Notes under the pieces: generated by a model
What the model saw: only the letters and a program-made list of their open reading frames with translations
Database searches by the model: none
What the model was told of the DNA's origin: nothing
Source: Actinomycetes bacterium
Lineage (GTDB): Bacteria > Actinomycetota > Acidimicrobiia > Acidimicrobiales > SZUA-35
Direction of reading: 5' to 3'
Length of the DNA: 61,520 bases
Assembly: GCA_024280015.1 (NCBI GenBank)
Contig: JAJRQY010000057.1
Span: forward strand, 1-61,520
Program-made: the position numbers and the translations under genes
Part shown: piece after piece, positions 8,950 to 17,581 of the stretch
Layout of the letters: the number at the start of each line of letters is the position of its first letter
Numbering within the stretch: position 1 is the stretch's first letter

Positions 8950-9917
8950 TCGGGTGAGCTGTTGTTTTCTCGGTAGGTGGCGTAGCGGGTGAGGCCAAGG
9001 ACCATCGCAGCGGCGGCGACGGCTAGGCCAAAGGGCAGCCAGAAGTCAGCCAGGGCTGGCCAGTCAAGACCGGTGCCGTCGATGGTTTCTTCTTCACGTA
9101 GCACGCCAACACCGTTTGGCCAGGGCCATAACACTCGAAGCGAACCAGCCATCAAGCCAATGAGTACCGCCAGCACGGTGTCTCGATAGTTATCCAACAG
9201 CCAGCCAAGGAAGTTGGAGAACGAGGCCAGGCCAACAACAACACCAACCACCAAGAGTCCAAGCGCAGCAAGGTCACGATCATGAACCGCCCCAAGGACC
9301 GCCGGGTACATGCCAATCATCAAGAGTAAGAATGAGCCGCTAACACCAGGCAGAATCATGGCACAAATAGCGACTGCACCAGCCAGAAAGAAGGCCCACA
9401 AGGGCGGGTCAGCAACCTGGCCGGACTGCAGCCCAAGCAAAACCGCCACGACCATTCCCACTCCAGCGATCAGCAGCATCTGATCCCGCCCGCGAGTACC
9501 AAGCAAGCCCCAGGCAACCGAAATCGAAGCCAGTACCAAGCCAAAGAACAATCCCGCCATTGCTTCGGGCTGATCGGTCAAGAGTCGCTCAATGACTGAT
9601 GATAGGGCGGCAATAGCAGCCAAGATGCCAACCAGGAGGGGCACGAGAAAGAGCCAGTCAACCTCCTTCATCCGTTGCACAAAGCCGGCAACGTCTCCCT
9701 TGAGCAGACGACCCAGCCCACGAGCTCCGGTGCGAATTGCTTCCAGTAATTGCTCATAGATGCCAAAGATCAGGGCCACCGTTCCACCTGAAACACCGGG
9801 GACAACATCGGCGGCTCCCATCAGGAAGCCACGAACAAGCTGAGAACCGATCTTGGGGATCACTCCACTCTTGGGGGTCACCGTGTTCTCAGGGGTCACT
9901 GCGCTCTTGGGGGTCAC
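8913..9917 (-). CDS. DUF368 membrane protein (polyprenyl-phosphate translocase family)
   Basis: Seen: the family signature GAADVVPGVSGGTVAL near the N-terminus, a second related motif MILPGVSGSFLLLM and about eight to ten hydrophobic helices. Known: DUF368 proteins (PopT type) recycle undecaprenyl phosphate across the cytoplasmic membrane for peptidoglycan and other envelope polymers. The first 24 codons are four 18-bp units, each opening with a GTG/Val codon (MTPKSA, VTPENT, VTPKSG, VIPKIG), so the true start may be 9917, 9899, 9881 or 9863; family members usually begin shortly before the first motif. The start is 9 nt after the stop of the channel gene, so the two are probably co-transcribed. 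Confidence 0.85.
   Translation of the reverse strand: MTPKSAVTPENTVTPKSGVIPKIGSQLVRGFLMGAADVVPGVSGGTVALIFGIYEQLLEAIRTGARGLGRLLKGDVAGFVQRMKEVDWLFLVPLLVGILAAIAALSSVIERLLTDQPEAMAGLFFGLVLASISVAWGLLGTRGRDQMLLIAGVGMVVAVLLGLQSGQVADPPLWAFFLAGAVAICAMILPGVSGSFLLLMIGMYPAVLGAVHDRDLAALGLLVVGVVVGLASFSNFLGWLLDNYRDTVLAVLIGLMAGSLRVLWPWPNGVGVLREEETIDGTGLDWPALADFWLPFGLAVAAAAMVLGLTRYATYRENNSSPDSGTDQVSHMDR
9846..9917 (-). repeat. Four 18-bp units with serial GTG start codons
   Basis: On the minus strand, units at 9917-9900, 9899-9882, 9881-9864 and 9863-9846 each start GTGACCCC or GTGATCCC and carry a purine-rich AAGAG or TGAGA a few nt before the next GTG. The array therefore repeats a ribosome-binding-like patch plus start codon in frame at the 5' end of the DUF368 gene. 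Confidence 0.8.
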
Positions 9918-9926
9918 CGTGTGAAT

Positions 9927-11045
9927 CTAGCCGTCTGTAGGAACGCTGGGCATGAACCCATCGGCCTGTTCTTGAAGGGCATGGCCCCAGAAGCCACGCG
10001 GAGCCAACAACTCATCGATGAGATACTCGAGTTCGGCATCGAATTCACGGCGCATCCCGACCAGAATCTGTCGACCTTCCTCGTAGGGAAGAAGATCGAA
10101 TCCGTGATCAACAAGTTGCTGGTGCAAGCCGGCGAATCCCTCGCCGTCCTCATACATGGCATCTAGTTTCTGGCGATACTCCGAAAGATCTGCCCCCTCG
10201 GTGAGGTCACGAAAAAGCTGGACTATCCGCCGGAAGAGAAAATAGGGAGCCCGATTGTTTGCCCCCTCAATAATCTCACAATGAAGGGAAGCGTCGGCTA
10301 GCAGGCCAAGCGCCGTCACCCAGTTCTGCCCCGTGTGCTGGGATCGAAAGAGCCGCAACATCGGGAAGCTGGTGTGGGTGACCAGGATGCCAGCGACCCA
10401 ATCCTCCCAGGGCTCAAAGTGAGAGATGAGCTCACTGGCGGAACCGTCAGGTGCCCAGGCACAGACGAGATTTGTCGGCGTTATCCGAGCATCCGATCCG
10501 TCATCCAGCGTCATCAGCTTTCGTTCACGCTCACTGAACGCACCATACAGAGCGGGCAAGTAGCCGATAACCAAGGCCGTCGTAAGCACCCCACTAAAGG
10601 CCTCCACCAGTGCGCCAAATCGGGGGATTGTTCCCGAAGGAACCACTTCACCAAAGCCAACCGTGAAGAAAACAACCCCGCTGTAGTAGACCGAGTCAAG
10701 CAAACCGTCCAGCCCCGACACACCAGATCCTTCATCCGCCAGGACCTGAACACCACCAATCCCCCACCAGATCAGTCCGAACCCCAGAATCTGTTGGGCC
10801 ACCCAACCGGCCAACATCATCAACACTAATACCGGGGCAAGACTGGCTTGGAACCCCTCCTTCAGCGGGCCATCAGCCATTCGGCACGAAACCGTTCGGA
10901 CGAACTTCCAAGTCAGGAGGGCCAACCGGCGTGACAACCACCACTTCCAATTGGACGTCTGAGTCGTCACCAACGTATTAATCATGTCAGCGACCACCGA
11001 GACAACAGCAACAACTCCGATGATGACAGCGAGCACATGAATCAC
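9927..11045 (-). CDS. Two-pore-helix type potassium channel-like protein with cytoplasmic domain
   Basis: Seen: an N-terminal hydrophobic helix, a second (LAPVLVLMMLAGWVAQQ), a pore loop with selectivity-filter-like TVGFGE and a following helix (FSGVLTTALVIGYLPALYG); then about 210 soluble residues with no RCK/TrkA Rossmann motif that I can recognise. Known: the K+ filter consensus is TVGYGD; GFG and terminal Glu variants occur but are less common. I infer an ion channel of the Ion_trans_2 group with an unusual cytoplasmic domain. The GTG start at 11045 opens a two-gene unit with the DUF368 gene. Confidence 0.72.
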   Translation of the reverse strand: MIHVLAVIIGVVAVVSVVADMINTLVTTQTSNWKWWLSRRLALLTWKFVRTVSCRMADGPLKEGFQASLAPVLVLMMLAGWVAQQILGFGLIWWGIGGVQVLADEGSGVSGLDGLLDSVYYSGVVFFTVGFGEVVPSGTIPRFGALVEAFSGVLTTALVIGYLPALYGAFSERERKLMTLDDGSDARITPTNLVCAWAPDGSASELISHFEPWEDWVAGILVTHTSFPMLRLFRSQHTGQNWVTALGLLADASLHCEIIEGANNRAPYFLFRRIVQLFRDLTEGADLSEYRQKLDAMYEDGEGFAGLHQQLVDHGFDLLPYEEGRQILVGMRREFDAELEYLIDELLAPRGFWGHALQEQADGFMPSVPTDG

Positions 11046-11144
11046 AGAACCAACCTAGGCCCTCTTCGTGCTTGGTGGTCCAGACGGAACCTTCATAGCC
11101 AGGTGAGCCAGGTTGGCTGAGAGAGGACGACTATCCTCTAGGCC

Positions 11145-11222
11145 GTGGCGATATCAGAATCCCTCAAACAACACCGACCGGATCAACCCCGTATTGATCA
11201 CGCCCCATTGGACACCCAATGA
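11145..11222 (+). CDS. Possible 25-codon leader ORF coupled to GTPase gene
   Basis: A GTG at 11145 opens a 25-residue frame whose TGA (11220-11222) overlaps the ATG of the GTPase gene (11219). The GTPase start itself has only a weak ribosome-binding site, so translational coupling is possible. An inverted repeat AGAGGA/TCCTCT (11122-11139) precedes it. There is no protein-level evidence. Confidence 0.2.
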   Translation: MAISESLKQHRPDQPRIDHAPLDTQ

Positions 11223-13057
11223 GTGACACCGTCGCGGCGCTTAGCCAGCTTCACACGGCCCTCTCTCAGGTTGAATTCAGCCTGGACCTTGATTCTTCAA
11301 AGTCAGCAGAGAAACTCAAGGTCGAGCTTCAAGACCAGATCCAGGACTATCTCCTACCCCGCCTGCAACGGCTGGACGCTCCCCTGCTTGCCGTCTTAGG
11401 AGGCTCAACTGGATCAGGCAAATCAACAATCACCAACTCCTTGGTCCGAAGCAATGTTTCGACCGCCGGCGTTCTTCGTCCAACCACTCGCTCGCCTGTC
11501 CTGATCTGCCATCCTGATGACCAGAACTGGTTTACCTCAACAGACATCCTGCCCGACCTACCTCGCGTCACCGGTGGGCAGGGCGGCCAGCCGCAAGAGG
11601 CAACATCCACCAGCGTGCTTCGTATTCGCCCGACGAAGACCATGCCACCCGGATTGGCCATCATCGACGCCCCAGATATCGACTCAGTCGAGGAAGCAAA
11701 CCGAGACCTCGCCACCCAACTATTGGCAGCAGCCGATCTATGGCTGTTTGTCACCACCGCGGTTCGCTACGCCGACGCGGTCCCATGGGATTTCTTAGGC
11801 CGCGCTCGGGACCGCGGAACAACCCTCTCCGTCATCATCAACCGTGTCCCTCCTGGTGCCGGTGTCCAAATCGTTCCCCACCTCGAGTCAATGCTCCAAG
11901 AGCACGGTCTTGATCAGATCAGCGTCTTTGAGATCGAACAAACAGAACTAAACGAGAAGGGGCGACTACCCAAAACGGCGGTCGCTCCCCTCCTGAACAT
12001 GTTGCATGCCCTCGCTAATAGTGCCGAGCAGCGCTCAGCCGTAATTCGGGCCACTCTTGATGGGGCACTGGCCAGCGTCGAGCCACGAGCAACCAACATC
12101 GCCGACGCCTTACGCAAACAAGACCAGGCGGTTGAAGAAATTCGATTGGCCACCGAGGCCGTCTATACCGCGGCCAAAGCACAGATGGCGACAGAAATCG
12201 CCGATGGGTCCTTACTCCACGGTGAAGTTCTGGACCGTTGGCAAGAATTGATCGGCACGGCAGATCTGATGAGGGCCTTGCAAAGCCGAATCACCTGGGC
12301 CAGGAATCGCATCGGCGGTATCTTGCGAGGCAAGAAGGAGCAGACAATCGAGGTGCAGGGTGAAATCACCTCAACGCTGGAACAGATCGTCCTAGACCAT
12401 GCCGATGCCGCTGCCCTTGCCGTCACCCAAAGGTGGCGTCAACTACCCGGCGGCATGCAGGCCTTGGGGGGCAACTCGTCCCTGGAGCGAGCGTCCGAGG
12501 ACCTTTCGCGCTCGATCGCCAGCGAGATTCGCGCCTGGCAGGACGACATCCTCGCGCTCGTTCGCAAGCGAGGCGAGGGGAAACGCTCCATTGCCCGAGC
12601 CCTAGCCCTTGGCATCAATGGCGTCGGTGTTGCTCTGATGATTGTGCTCTTCGCCCAGACGGGCGGTCTCACTGGCGGTGAAGTTGCCGTCGCCTCGGGA
12701 ACAGCCGCCGTATCTCAGACCTTGCTGAATGCCCTCTTTGGTGAGCAGGCCGTCCGAGATCTAACCGAAGCTGCCCGTCACCTGCTTCAAGAACGGCTGG
12801 AACAGCTCCTAGATATCGATGCCAACCGGTTCCGAGTACACCTGTGGAGCCAGGTACCCGCACCAACAACAACCAAGGCCCTCAACGAGGCAATCGCCGC
12901 TTTCGCCGCATTGCCTGGCCTCTCTGCTCTGCCTGGCCAGTCAGCCACTCCGGCCATGCCGGTCCATCCAAGGATCTCGCCATCTCCACACCCGAACACT
13001 GACGTTTCCTCCGATCAAGAGCCGGCGCCTGATCCAAGGTCAGGAGCGGACGAGTGA
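11219..13057 (+). CDS. Dynamin-like P-loop GTPase, membrane-associated (first of pair)
   Basis: Seen: P-loop GGSTGSGKST near residues 60-69, a G2-type Thr in RPTTRSPV, a G3-like DAPDIDS, and INRV in place of the usual G4 NKxD. A long helical region follows, then a hydrophobic hairpin GINGVGVALMIVLFAQTGG around residue 465 and a Pro/Ser-rich tail. Known: bacterial dynamin-like proteins often come as tandem pairs that remodel membranes, for example IniA/IniC or DynA/DynB in Actinobacteria. The altered G4 suggests altered nucleotide specificity or a regulatory partner. The stop overlaps the next start by 4 nt (GTGA), so both are made together. Confidence 0.7.
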   Translation: MSDTVAALSQLHTALSQVEFSLDLDSSKSAEKLKVELQDQIQDYLLPRLQRLDAPLLAVLGGSTGSGKSTITNSLVRSNVSTAGVLRPTTRSPVLICHPDDQNWFTSTDILPDLPRVTGGQGGQPQEATSTSVLRIRPTKTMPPGLAIIDAPDIDSVEEANRDLATQLLAAADLWLFVTTAVRYADAVPWDFLGRARDRGTTLSVIINRVPPGAGVQIVPHLESMLQEHGLDQISVFEIEQTELNEKGRLPKTAVAPLLNMLHALANSAEQRSAVIRATLDGALASVEPRATNIADALRKQDQAVEEIRLATEAVYTAAKAQMATEIADGSLLHGEVLDRWQELIGTADLMRALQSRITWARNRIGGILRGKKEQTIEVQGEITSTLEQIVLDHADAAALAVTQRWRQLPGGMQALGGNSSLERASEDLSRSIASEIRAWQDDILALVRKRGEGKRSIARALALGINGVGVALMIVLFAQTGGLTGGEVAVASGTAAVSQTLLNALFGEQAVRDLTEAARHLLQERLEQLLDIDANRFRVHLWSQVPAPTTTKALNEAIAAFAALPGLSALPGQSATPAMPVHPRISPSPHPNTDVSSDQEPAPDPRSGADE

Positions 13058-14697
13058 GTCCTTTGAGTGCCAGGGCACGGCGCAAAAGTGCCAACCGGAG
13101 CGAATCGCTCGCCGATCGGGTCACCGCACTGGACCAGGCAGTTCAGCTGGCAGGTGATCGCCTCGCCCCAGAACCGGTTGCCTTCGCCGAAGCCATTGTT
13201 TCCAAAGCCAATGAACGACTTCGCCATGGAACCAAACATCTGTTGGTCGGACTGCTGGGAGCAACTGGATCGGGAAAGTCCTCCCTCTGCAATGCCATCG
13301 TTGGTAGTGATATCGCCACGACTGGGGTCAGGCGACCAACAACATCCAGCACCCTGGCGTGTGTTTGGGGCACCGAAGACTCCGGGCCCCTGCTTGACTG
13401 GCTAGGGGTGTCCAACCGACACCAGGTTGAAGCAACCTCAGATCTAGATTCCGAACTCGCTGGACTGGTCCTGCTCGATGTGCCCGACCATGACTCGATT
13501 GAAGTCGGTCACCGCCTGGAAATGGAACAGATTGCTGAGCACGCGGACCTGCTGGTCTGGGTCACCGACCCCGAAAAGTACGCCGATGCCGCCATCCACC
13601 ATTACCTCCGTCGGCTCTCTCATCACGGCTCGGCCATGGTTGTTGTACTCAACAAATCGGACCAGTTGAGCGAGTCTGAGTTCCGGGCCTGTCGAGACGA
13701 CCTGGTCCGGCTGGTGGACGATGACGGCGTCGAGGGAACCCCGGTTGTCAAAACTTCAGCGGTAGACCCTGGCGGGATCGATGACCTCCGCGGCCTCCTC
13801 GTGCGACGCGTTCGCAGCCAGGCAAGCATCATGGCTCGCCTGGAGGCAGACGTCGCTGTCGCCGCCAGCGACCTTCTCGGTGAAGCATCAGACCCAGAAG
13901 GAAGTGATCGCAATGGTCCCGCTGGCATCAGCAAGAACGTGGCAACGACCCTGGCCGAGGACCTGACAGACGCCGTTGGTATCAATACCGTCAGCCAAGC
14001 CGTCGTTGCTGGCTATCGGCGTGATGCTATTGAGCAAACCGGTTGGCCTTTCACCCGCTGGACCCAACGTCTACGTCCACATCCACTACGAAGACTCCAT
14101 CTGGAAAAAGGGACCGCTGGCCGCTCCTCGCGAGATCCAGCTTCTGCCGGGCAACGAACCCGAGCACTGGCCTCTATTCGCAAGGCCGCAGACTCAGCCA
14201 GCAGCGGGCTTCCTGATCCATGGCCCCACCTGGTCCGCCAAGCCGGAATTCCCGACGAAGATGTGCTCTTTGATCGGTTGGATCTCGTGGTTGCTGATGC
14301 GGTACGAGACGTACAGCCACGCAAGCCTCTCTGGTGGAAACTGGTTGGTTCCGTGCAACTACTTCTAGCTTTGGCCGCCATTGTCGGCGCAGTCTGGCTC
14401 TTGGGTCTGGCTGGCGCTGCCTACCTCCAGTTACCGGCCCTTCCGACTCCGACCATACGACGTATTCCTGTTCCGACAGGCCTACTCATAGGTGGTGCAA
14501 TCCTGGGCTGGCTTCTGGCCATGTTGAGTCGAGTACTCGCTTCAATCGGGGCCCGAAGAACTGGTCACGCCGTCAGGAAAGATGTGGCCCAGGCAGTACG
14601 CCAAGTCTCCTCCGAACTCATCTTGGCCCCAATCGAGACCGAGCTCGCTCAGCGAAGCCAACTGATTGGATTACTGGAACGAGCTGGCGGATCCTGA
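13054..14697 (+). CDS. Dynamin-like GTPase with two C-terminal membrane helices (second of pair)
   Basis: Seen: P-loop GATGSGKSS near residues 67-75, RPTTSS (G2), DVPDHDS (G3) and a proper G4 NKSD in VVVLNKSDQ, so this member has the fuller GTP-binding set. Two hydrophobic segments (LLLALAAIVGAVWLLGLAG and GLLIGGAILGWLLAMLS) lie near residues 430-500. I infer a membrane-anchored GTPase acting with the preceding protein, possibly in septum or envelope membrane remodelling; neighbours give no more specific hint. The GTG start overlaps the previous stop. Confidence 0.75.
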   Translation: MSPLSARARRKSANRSESLADRVTALDQAVQLAGDRLAPEPVAFAEAIVSKANERLRHGTKHLLVGLLGATGSGKSSLCNAIVGSDIATTGVRRPTTSSTLACVWGTEDSGPLLDWLGVSNRHQVEATSDLDSELAGLVLLDVPDHDSIEVGHRLEMEQIAEHADLLVWVTDPEKYADAAIHHYLRRLSHHGSAMVVVLNKSDQLSESEFRACRDDLVRLVDDDGVEGTPVVKTSAVDPGGIDDLRGLLVRRVRSQASIMARLEADVAVAASDLLGEASDPEGSDRNGPAGISKNVATTLAEDLTDAVGINTVSQAVVAGYRRDAIEQTGWPFTRWTQRLRPHPLRRLHLEKGTAGRSSRDPASAGQRTRALASIRKAADSASSGLPDPWPHLVRQAGIPDEDVLFDRLDLVVADAVRDVQPRKPLWWKLVGSVQLLLALAAIVGAVWLLGLAGAAYLQLPALPTPTIRRIPVPTGLLIGGAILGWLLAMLSRVLASIGARRTGHAVRKDVAQAVRQVSSELILAPIETELAQRSQLIGLLERAGGS

Positions 14698-14757
14698 TTG
14701 CCAGGGAGTCTCTACTTCTTTCTCTGATTCTGGGTCACCGCGGTTAGCCTTTCCACC

Positions 14758-15159
14758 GTGCTGTACCTGGACGATGAGTGGATCACCGCCGCTGGTCGCG
14801 CCGTTGCCGGAATCCCTCCAACAACTTCTGCCCTTGTTGTCGGCTACTCAATCTCGCCCGCGGACTCCCAAGTCGATTCCTCAACAACTTCCTCCTACTC
14901 AATCCGGTTCGGTCCCGGTCCGGTGAACCTCAGCCGCGGCACTGCTGATGCGGATCTGATCTTTACCACAACGGCCAAGCTGGCAGCCGAGATCGCTCGT
15001 GGTGAACGAAGCGCTCAGAGGGCCTTCCTAGACGGGGAACTCCGCGTGACCGGTGATGTCAATCTGTTGCTCGGCCATGGGGACTCGCTAGCGGCCGTCG
15101 ATGACGTGTTGGCGGACCTGCGTCGTTCCACCATCTTCCCCCAAGCAACAGGGTGCTAG
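14758..15159 (+). CDS. SCP2 sterol-transfer-like domain protein
   Basis: Seen: a single small domain with ADLIFTTTAKLAAEIARGE followed by AFLDGELRVTGDVNLLL, the pattern of the SCP2/sterol-binding fold (strand, helix, then G-x-L-x-V-x-G-D). Known: such domains bind lipids or acyl chains in a hydrophobic tunnel. Start GTG 14758 lies 60 nt after the GTPase stop; the stop is 10 nt before the glycosylase gene. Ligand unknown. Confidence 0.6.
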   Translation: MLYLDDEWITAAGRAVAGIPPTTSALVVGYSISPADSQVDSSTTSSYSIRFGPGPVNLSRGTADADLIFTTTAKLAAEIARGERSAQRAFLDGELRVTGDVNLLLGHGDSLAAVDDVLADLRRSTIFPQATGC

Positions 15160-15169
15160 CGTCGGGGCC

Positions 15170-16057
15170 ATGCCGGAGATGCCCGAAATCCAGGCTCACA
15201 GCGAGCGGATGGCCCACGCCTTAGTCGGTGCACGGCTGAAGCAGTTCCAACTCGTGAACTTTGCTGGTCTCAAGACGTTCTCCCCTAGCCCTGACGAAGC
15301 AAAAGGCTCTCAACTTGTTGATGTGGGTAGGCGAGCCAAATACTTGCTCCTGCATTTCGAGAATGGTCACACCCACGTCGTACACCTGATGCAAGGTGGA
15401 CGTTTGCGACCGGATCCCAAGCGGGCACGCAAGCCGCGCAATGGGATTGCCCGCTGGGTCTTCGAATTGTCGGTGGCCGAAGAGAACGGCAAGCAAGCCA
15501 CTCATGAGGAGGCGTGGCTTCTGACCGAAGCTGGCTCAGAACGACGCGCTGGCGTCTGGGTTGTTGCCGGTGAACCCAACGAACAAGAACCATTGTCCAA
15601 GCTCGCACCCGAGGCTGAGGATCTTGATGAAGCCGAGCTGACCGAGATTCTTTCCCAACACTCCAAGCGGCTCCACGGATTGCTCCGGTCACAGAAGATC
15701 ATCTCCGGGTTAGGCCGAATGCTGGCCAACGAAATCTGCTTCCTGGCTGAGCTCTCGCCCTTTAGCAATGCGGCCAAGCTCGACCAAGCGCAAATCACTC
15801 GGCTTCATCAGGCCATTGCCGTGGCCATACATGACAGCACCGCCCATGAGCGCACTCTGGACGGCATCGGCAAGAGTGCCGACCGGCCATCCAGGGTGCA
15901 CAATCGGTCTGGTGAGCCCTGTAAAGGAATCAATGGCTCGTGCGGTGACACGATTGCTTCGGTCACCTACCGCAGCTACACCGTCTACTACTGCCCGACC
16001 CACCAGACAGGCGGGAAACTGCTGGCCGACAATACGACCAGCAGGTTCCTCAAATAG
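15170..16057 (+). CDS. Fpg/Nei-family DNA glycosylase
   Basis: Base-excision repair of oxidised bases. Seen: after Met removal the N-terminus is PE (catalytic Pro and Glu of the family, as in MPEMPEIQ), Lys in GRRAKYLLL matches the conserved beta-lysine, and a helix-two-turn-helix segment contains GLGRMLANEICFLA. The C-terminal zinc finger is atypical: the first pair is Cys-x6-Cys and the second Cys-x2-His (YYCPTH) rather than four Cys with x2 spacing. ATG 15170 is chosen because the family needs Pro at position 2; an upstream in-frame start at 15101 would bury it. Whether it is Fpg (8-oxoG) or Nei-like (pyrimidines) is not decidable here. Confidence 0.82.
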   Translation: MPEMPEIQAHSERMAHALVGARLKQFQLVNFAGLKTFSPSPDEAKGSQLVDVGRRAKYLLLHFENGHTHVVHLMQGGRLRPDPKRARKPRNGIARWVFELSVAEENGKQATHEEAWLLTEAGSERRAGVWVVAGEPNEQEPLSKLAPEAEDLDEAELTEILSQHSKRLHGLLRSQKIISGLGRMLANEICFLAELSPFSNAAKLDQAQITRLHQAIAVAIHDSTAHERTLDGIGKSADRPSRVHNRSGEPCKGINGSCGDTIASVTYRSYTVYYCPTHQTGGKLLADNTTSRFLK

Positions 16058-16075
16058 TCGAGACGGTTTTCAAGC

Positions 16076-16089
16076 CTCCAATGAGGCCT
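16076..16089. terminator. Short hairpin between convergent glycosylase and mdh
   Basis: GCCTC-CAAT-GAGGC stem-loop in the 45 nt between two convergent stop codons; on the minus strand it is followed by TTGAAAACC. The stem is short and lacks a clear T-run, so it is only a weak candidate for an mdh/glycosylase transcription end. Confidence 0.25.
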
Positions 16090-16102
16090 GGCACCAGTCG
16101 GG

Positions 16103-17092
16103 CTAGATCAGACCAAGGCCCGCAACGGTGTCGCGTTCTTCGACCAACTCGGCCCAGGTCGCTTCCATCCGAGCCTGGCTGAAGGCATCGATGTCCAAGC
16201 CTTGAACAATAGAAAACTCGCCGTTGGAGCATGTCGTTGGTGCTGATGTCACAATTCCCTCTGGGGCTCCGTAGGAACCATCAGACATTGTGGCCATGGA
16301 GACCCAGTCACCCTCGGGGGTGCCAAGCGCCCAGTCATGCATATGGTCAATAGCAGCGTTGGCGGCTGAAGCAGCTGAGGAGTTTCCTCTGGCCGCGATG
16401 ATGGCGCCGCCACGTCCAGCCACAGTGGGGATGAAGTCTTCTTCCAGCCAGGTCTGGTCATTGACCAGCTCGGCTGCGTTCTTGCCGTTGACTTCACAAT
16501 GGAAGATGTCGGGGTACTGGGTTGAGCTGTGGTTTCCCCAGATCGTCATCTTCTTCACATCATTGACGGTTGTGCCCGTCTTGGCTGCCAGTTGGCTCAT
16601 AGCCCGGTTGTGATCCAGACGAGTCATGGCCTGGATTTGTCGAGGATCAATGTCCGGTGCGTTGGACAAGGTGATGAGAGCATTGGTGTTGGCCGGATTG
16701 CCGACAACCAGGACCTTGATGTCCTTGCTGGCAGCAGTATTGATGGCCTTGCCTTGTGGTCCGAAGATTCCTCCGTTGGCCTCAAGTAGGTCGGCTCGCT
16801 CCATACCCTTCTTTCGCGGCATTGCCCCGACAAGCAAGGCATAGTCAGCATCACCAAAGGCAACCTCGGCGTCGTCGGTCTTGACCATTCCAGCCAGAAG
16901 CGGGAACGCACAGTCGTCAAGCTCCATGGCAACACCATCAAGGGCACCAAGTGCCGATGTGATCTCCAGCATCTGGAGAATGATCGGCTGATCTGGACCA
17001 AGCAGCTCTCCTGCTGCGATACGGAACAGAAGGCTGTAGCCAATCTGACCTGCTGGTCCGGTGACGGTTACTCGAACTGGGGACTTGCTCAC
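16103..17092 (-). CDS. mdh: Malate dehydrogenase
   Basis: NAD-dependent oxidation of malate to oxaloacetate in the TCA cycle. Seen: Rossmann [14 protein letters not shown] at the N-terminus, substrate-binding Arg in [24 protein letters not shown], the second substrate Arg in MTRLDHNRA with catalytic Asp, and catalytic His in [11 protein letters not shown]. The 329-residue length and the MPRKKGMER loop match the LDH-like cytosolic-type MDH common in Actinobacteria. GTG start at 17092 with AGGAG about 10 nt upstream. It stands alone on the minus strand; the upstream 145 nt hold two small palindromes. Confidence 0.95.
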   Translation of the reverse strand: MSKSPVRVTVTGPAGQIGYSLLFRIAAGELLGPDQPIILQMLEITSALGALDGVAMELDDCAFPLLAGMVKTDDAEVAFGDADYALLVGAMPRKKGMERADLLEANGGIFGPQGKAINTAASKDIKVLVVGNPANTNALITLSNAPDIDPRQIQAMTRLDHNRAMSQLAAKTGTTVNDVKKMTIWGNHSSTQYPDIFHCEVNGKNAAELVNDQTWLEEDFIPTVAGRGGAIIAARGNSSAASAANAAIDHMHDWALGTPEGDWVSMATMSDGSYGAPEGIVTSAPTTCSNGEFSIVQGLDIDAFSQARMEATWAELVEERDTVAGLGLI

Positions 17093-17198
17093 GGCCGACG
17101 ATCTCCTGGGATTGAGGATGTGATTGCTGAAACAGTTGCAACCTGGCTTCGAAATGGAGCCTTTAGCATGCTACCGGCCCGAACGTCGACCGTGAAGA

Positions 17199-17235
17199 GA
17201 CAGAAGTCCTCTGTCGTGAATAGCAATTCTTGCTA
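17199..17235. other. Two adjacent small palindromes upstream of mdh
   Basis: GACAGA/TCTGTC (17199-17215) and TAGCAA-TTC-TTGCTA (17221-17235) lie just downstream of the small lipoprotein stop and about 110 nt upstream of mdh. A 10-bp palindrome TAGCATGCTA (17165-17174) is close by. They could end the lipoprotein transcript or bind a regulator of mdh. Confidence 0.3.
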
Positions 17236-17236
17236 G

Positions 17237-17498
17237 CTACTCACCAAGGACACAAGCGAAGGCAATGTCGGTCATGATTGTCGTTTCTTCCTCGGTCGGA
17301 TCACCACGATCATCGAGTCGATCGACGCCAATCTGCTCCTCCATCTTGTCAGCCATGCAGGTCGCCATGGTGTTGTCGATATTGGCATCAGCCTCAAGCT
17401 CAGCAATGAATTCGGCTCGGTCATAGCCACCACCGCAGGCAGCTAGGGCAAACGCTGCCAATGGATACCCCGACAAGGCCGCGCATCGTTGTCTTCAT
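17237..17498 (-). pseudogene. Small lipoprotein gene with an apparent frameshift
   Basis: Seen: an ATG at 17498 with a good GAGGGAAG site starts MKTTMRGLVG, the n-region of a signal peptide, but this frame then leaves the lipobox. The continuation PLAAFALAACGGG with the rest of a 79-residue acidic protein (two more Cys; CMADKM motif) lies in the next frame. Removing one base of the CCCC run at 17468-17471 would join them into a perfect 86-residue lipoprotein. It is either a real disruption, a sequencing or assembly error, or the gene starts at the poor TTG 17476 without the n-region. The mature part resembles the Cys-containing acidic lipoprotein at 24320-24937. Confidence 0.55.
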
Positions 17499-17581
17499 TT
17501 TTCTTCCCTCCAAGCGACCGACTTTGGCTCGCTTTTGATGTGTATTACCGATATCTCCGAGTGAGAATCGGATTCTCAACA

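Noticed and set aside
9921-10166. 81-codon plus-strand frame opposite the channel gene 3' end
   Set aside because: Antisense to a well-supported gene; no domain, no promoter evidence.
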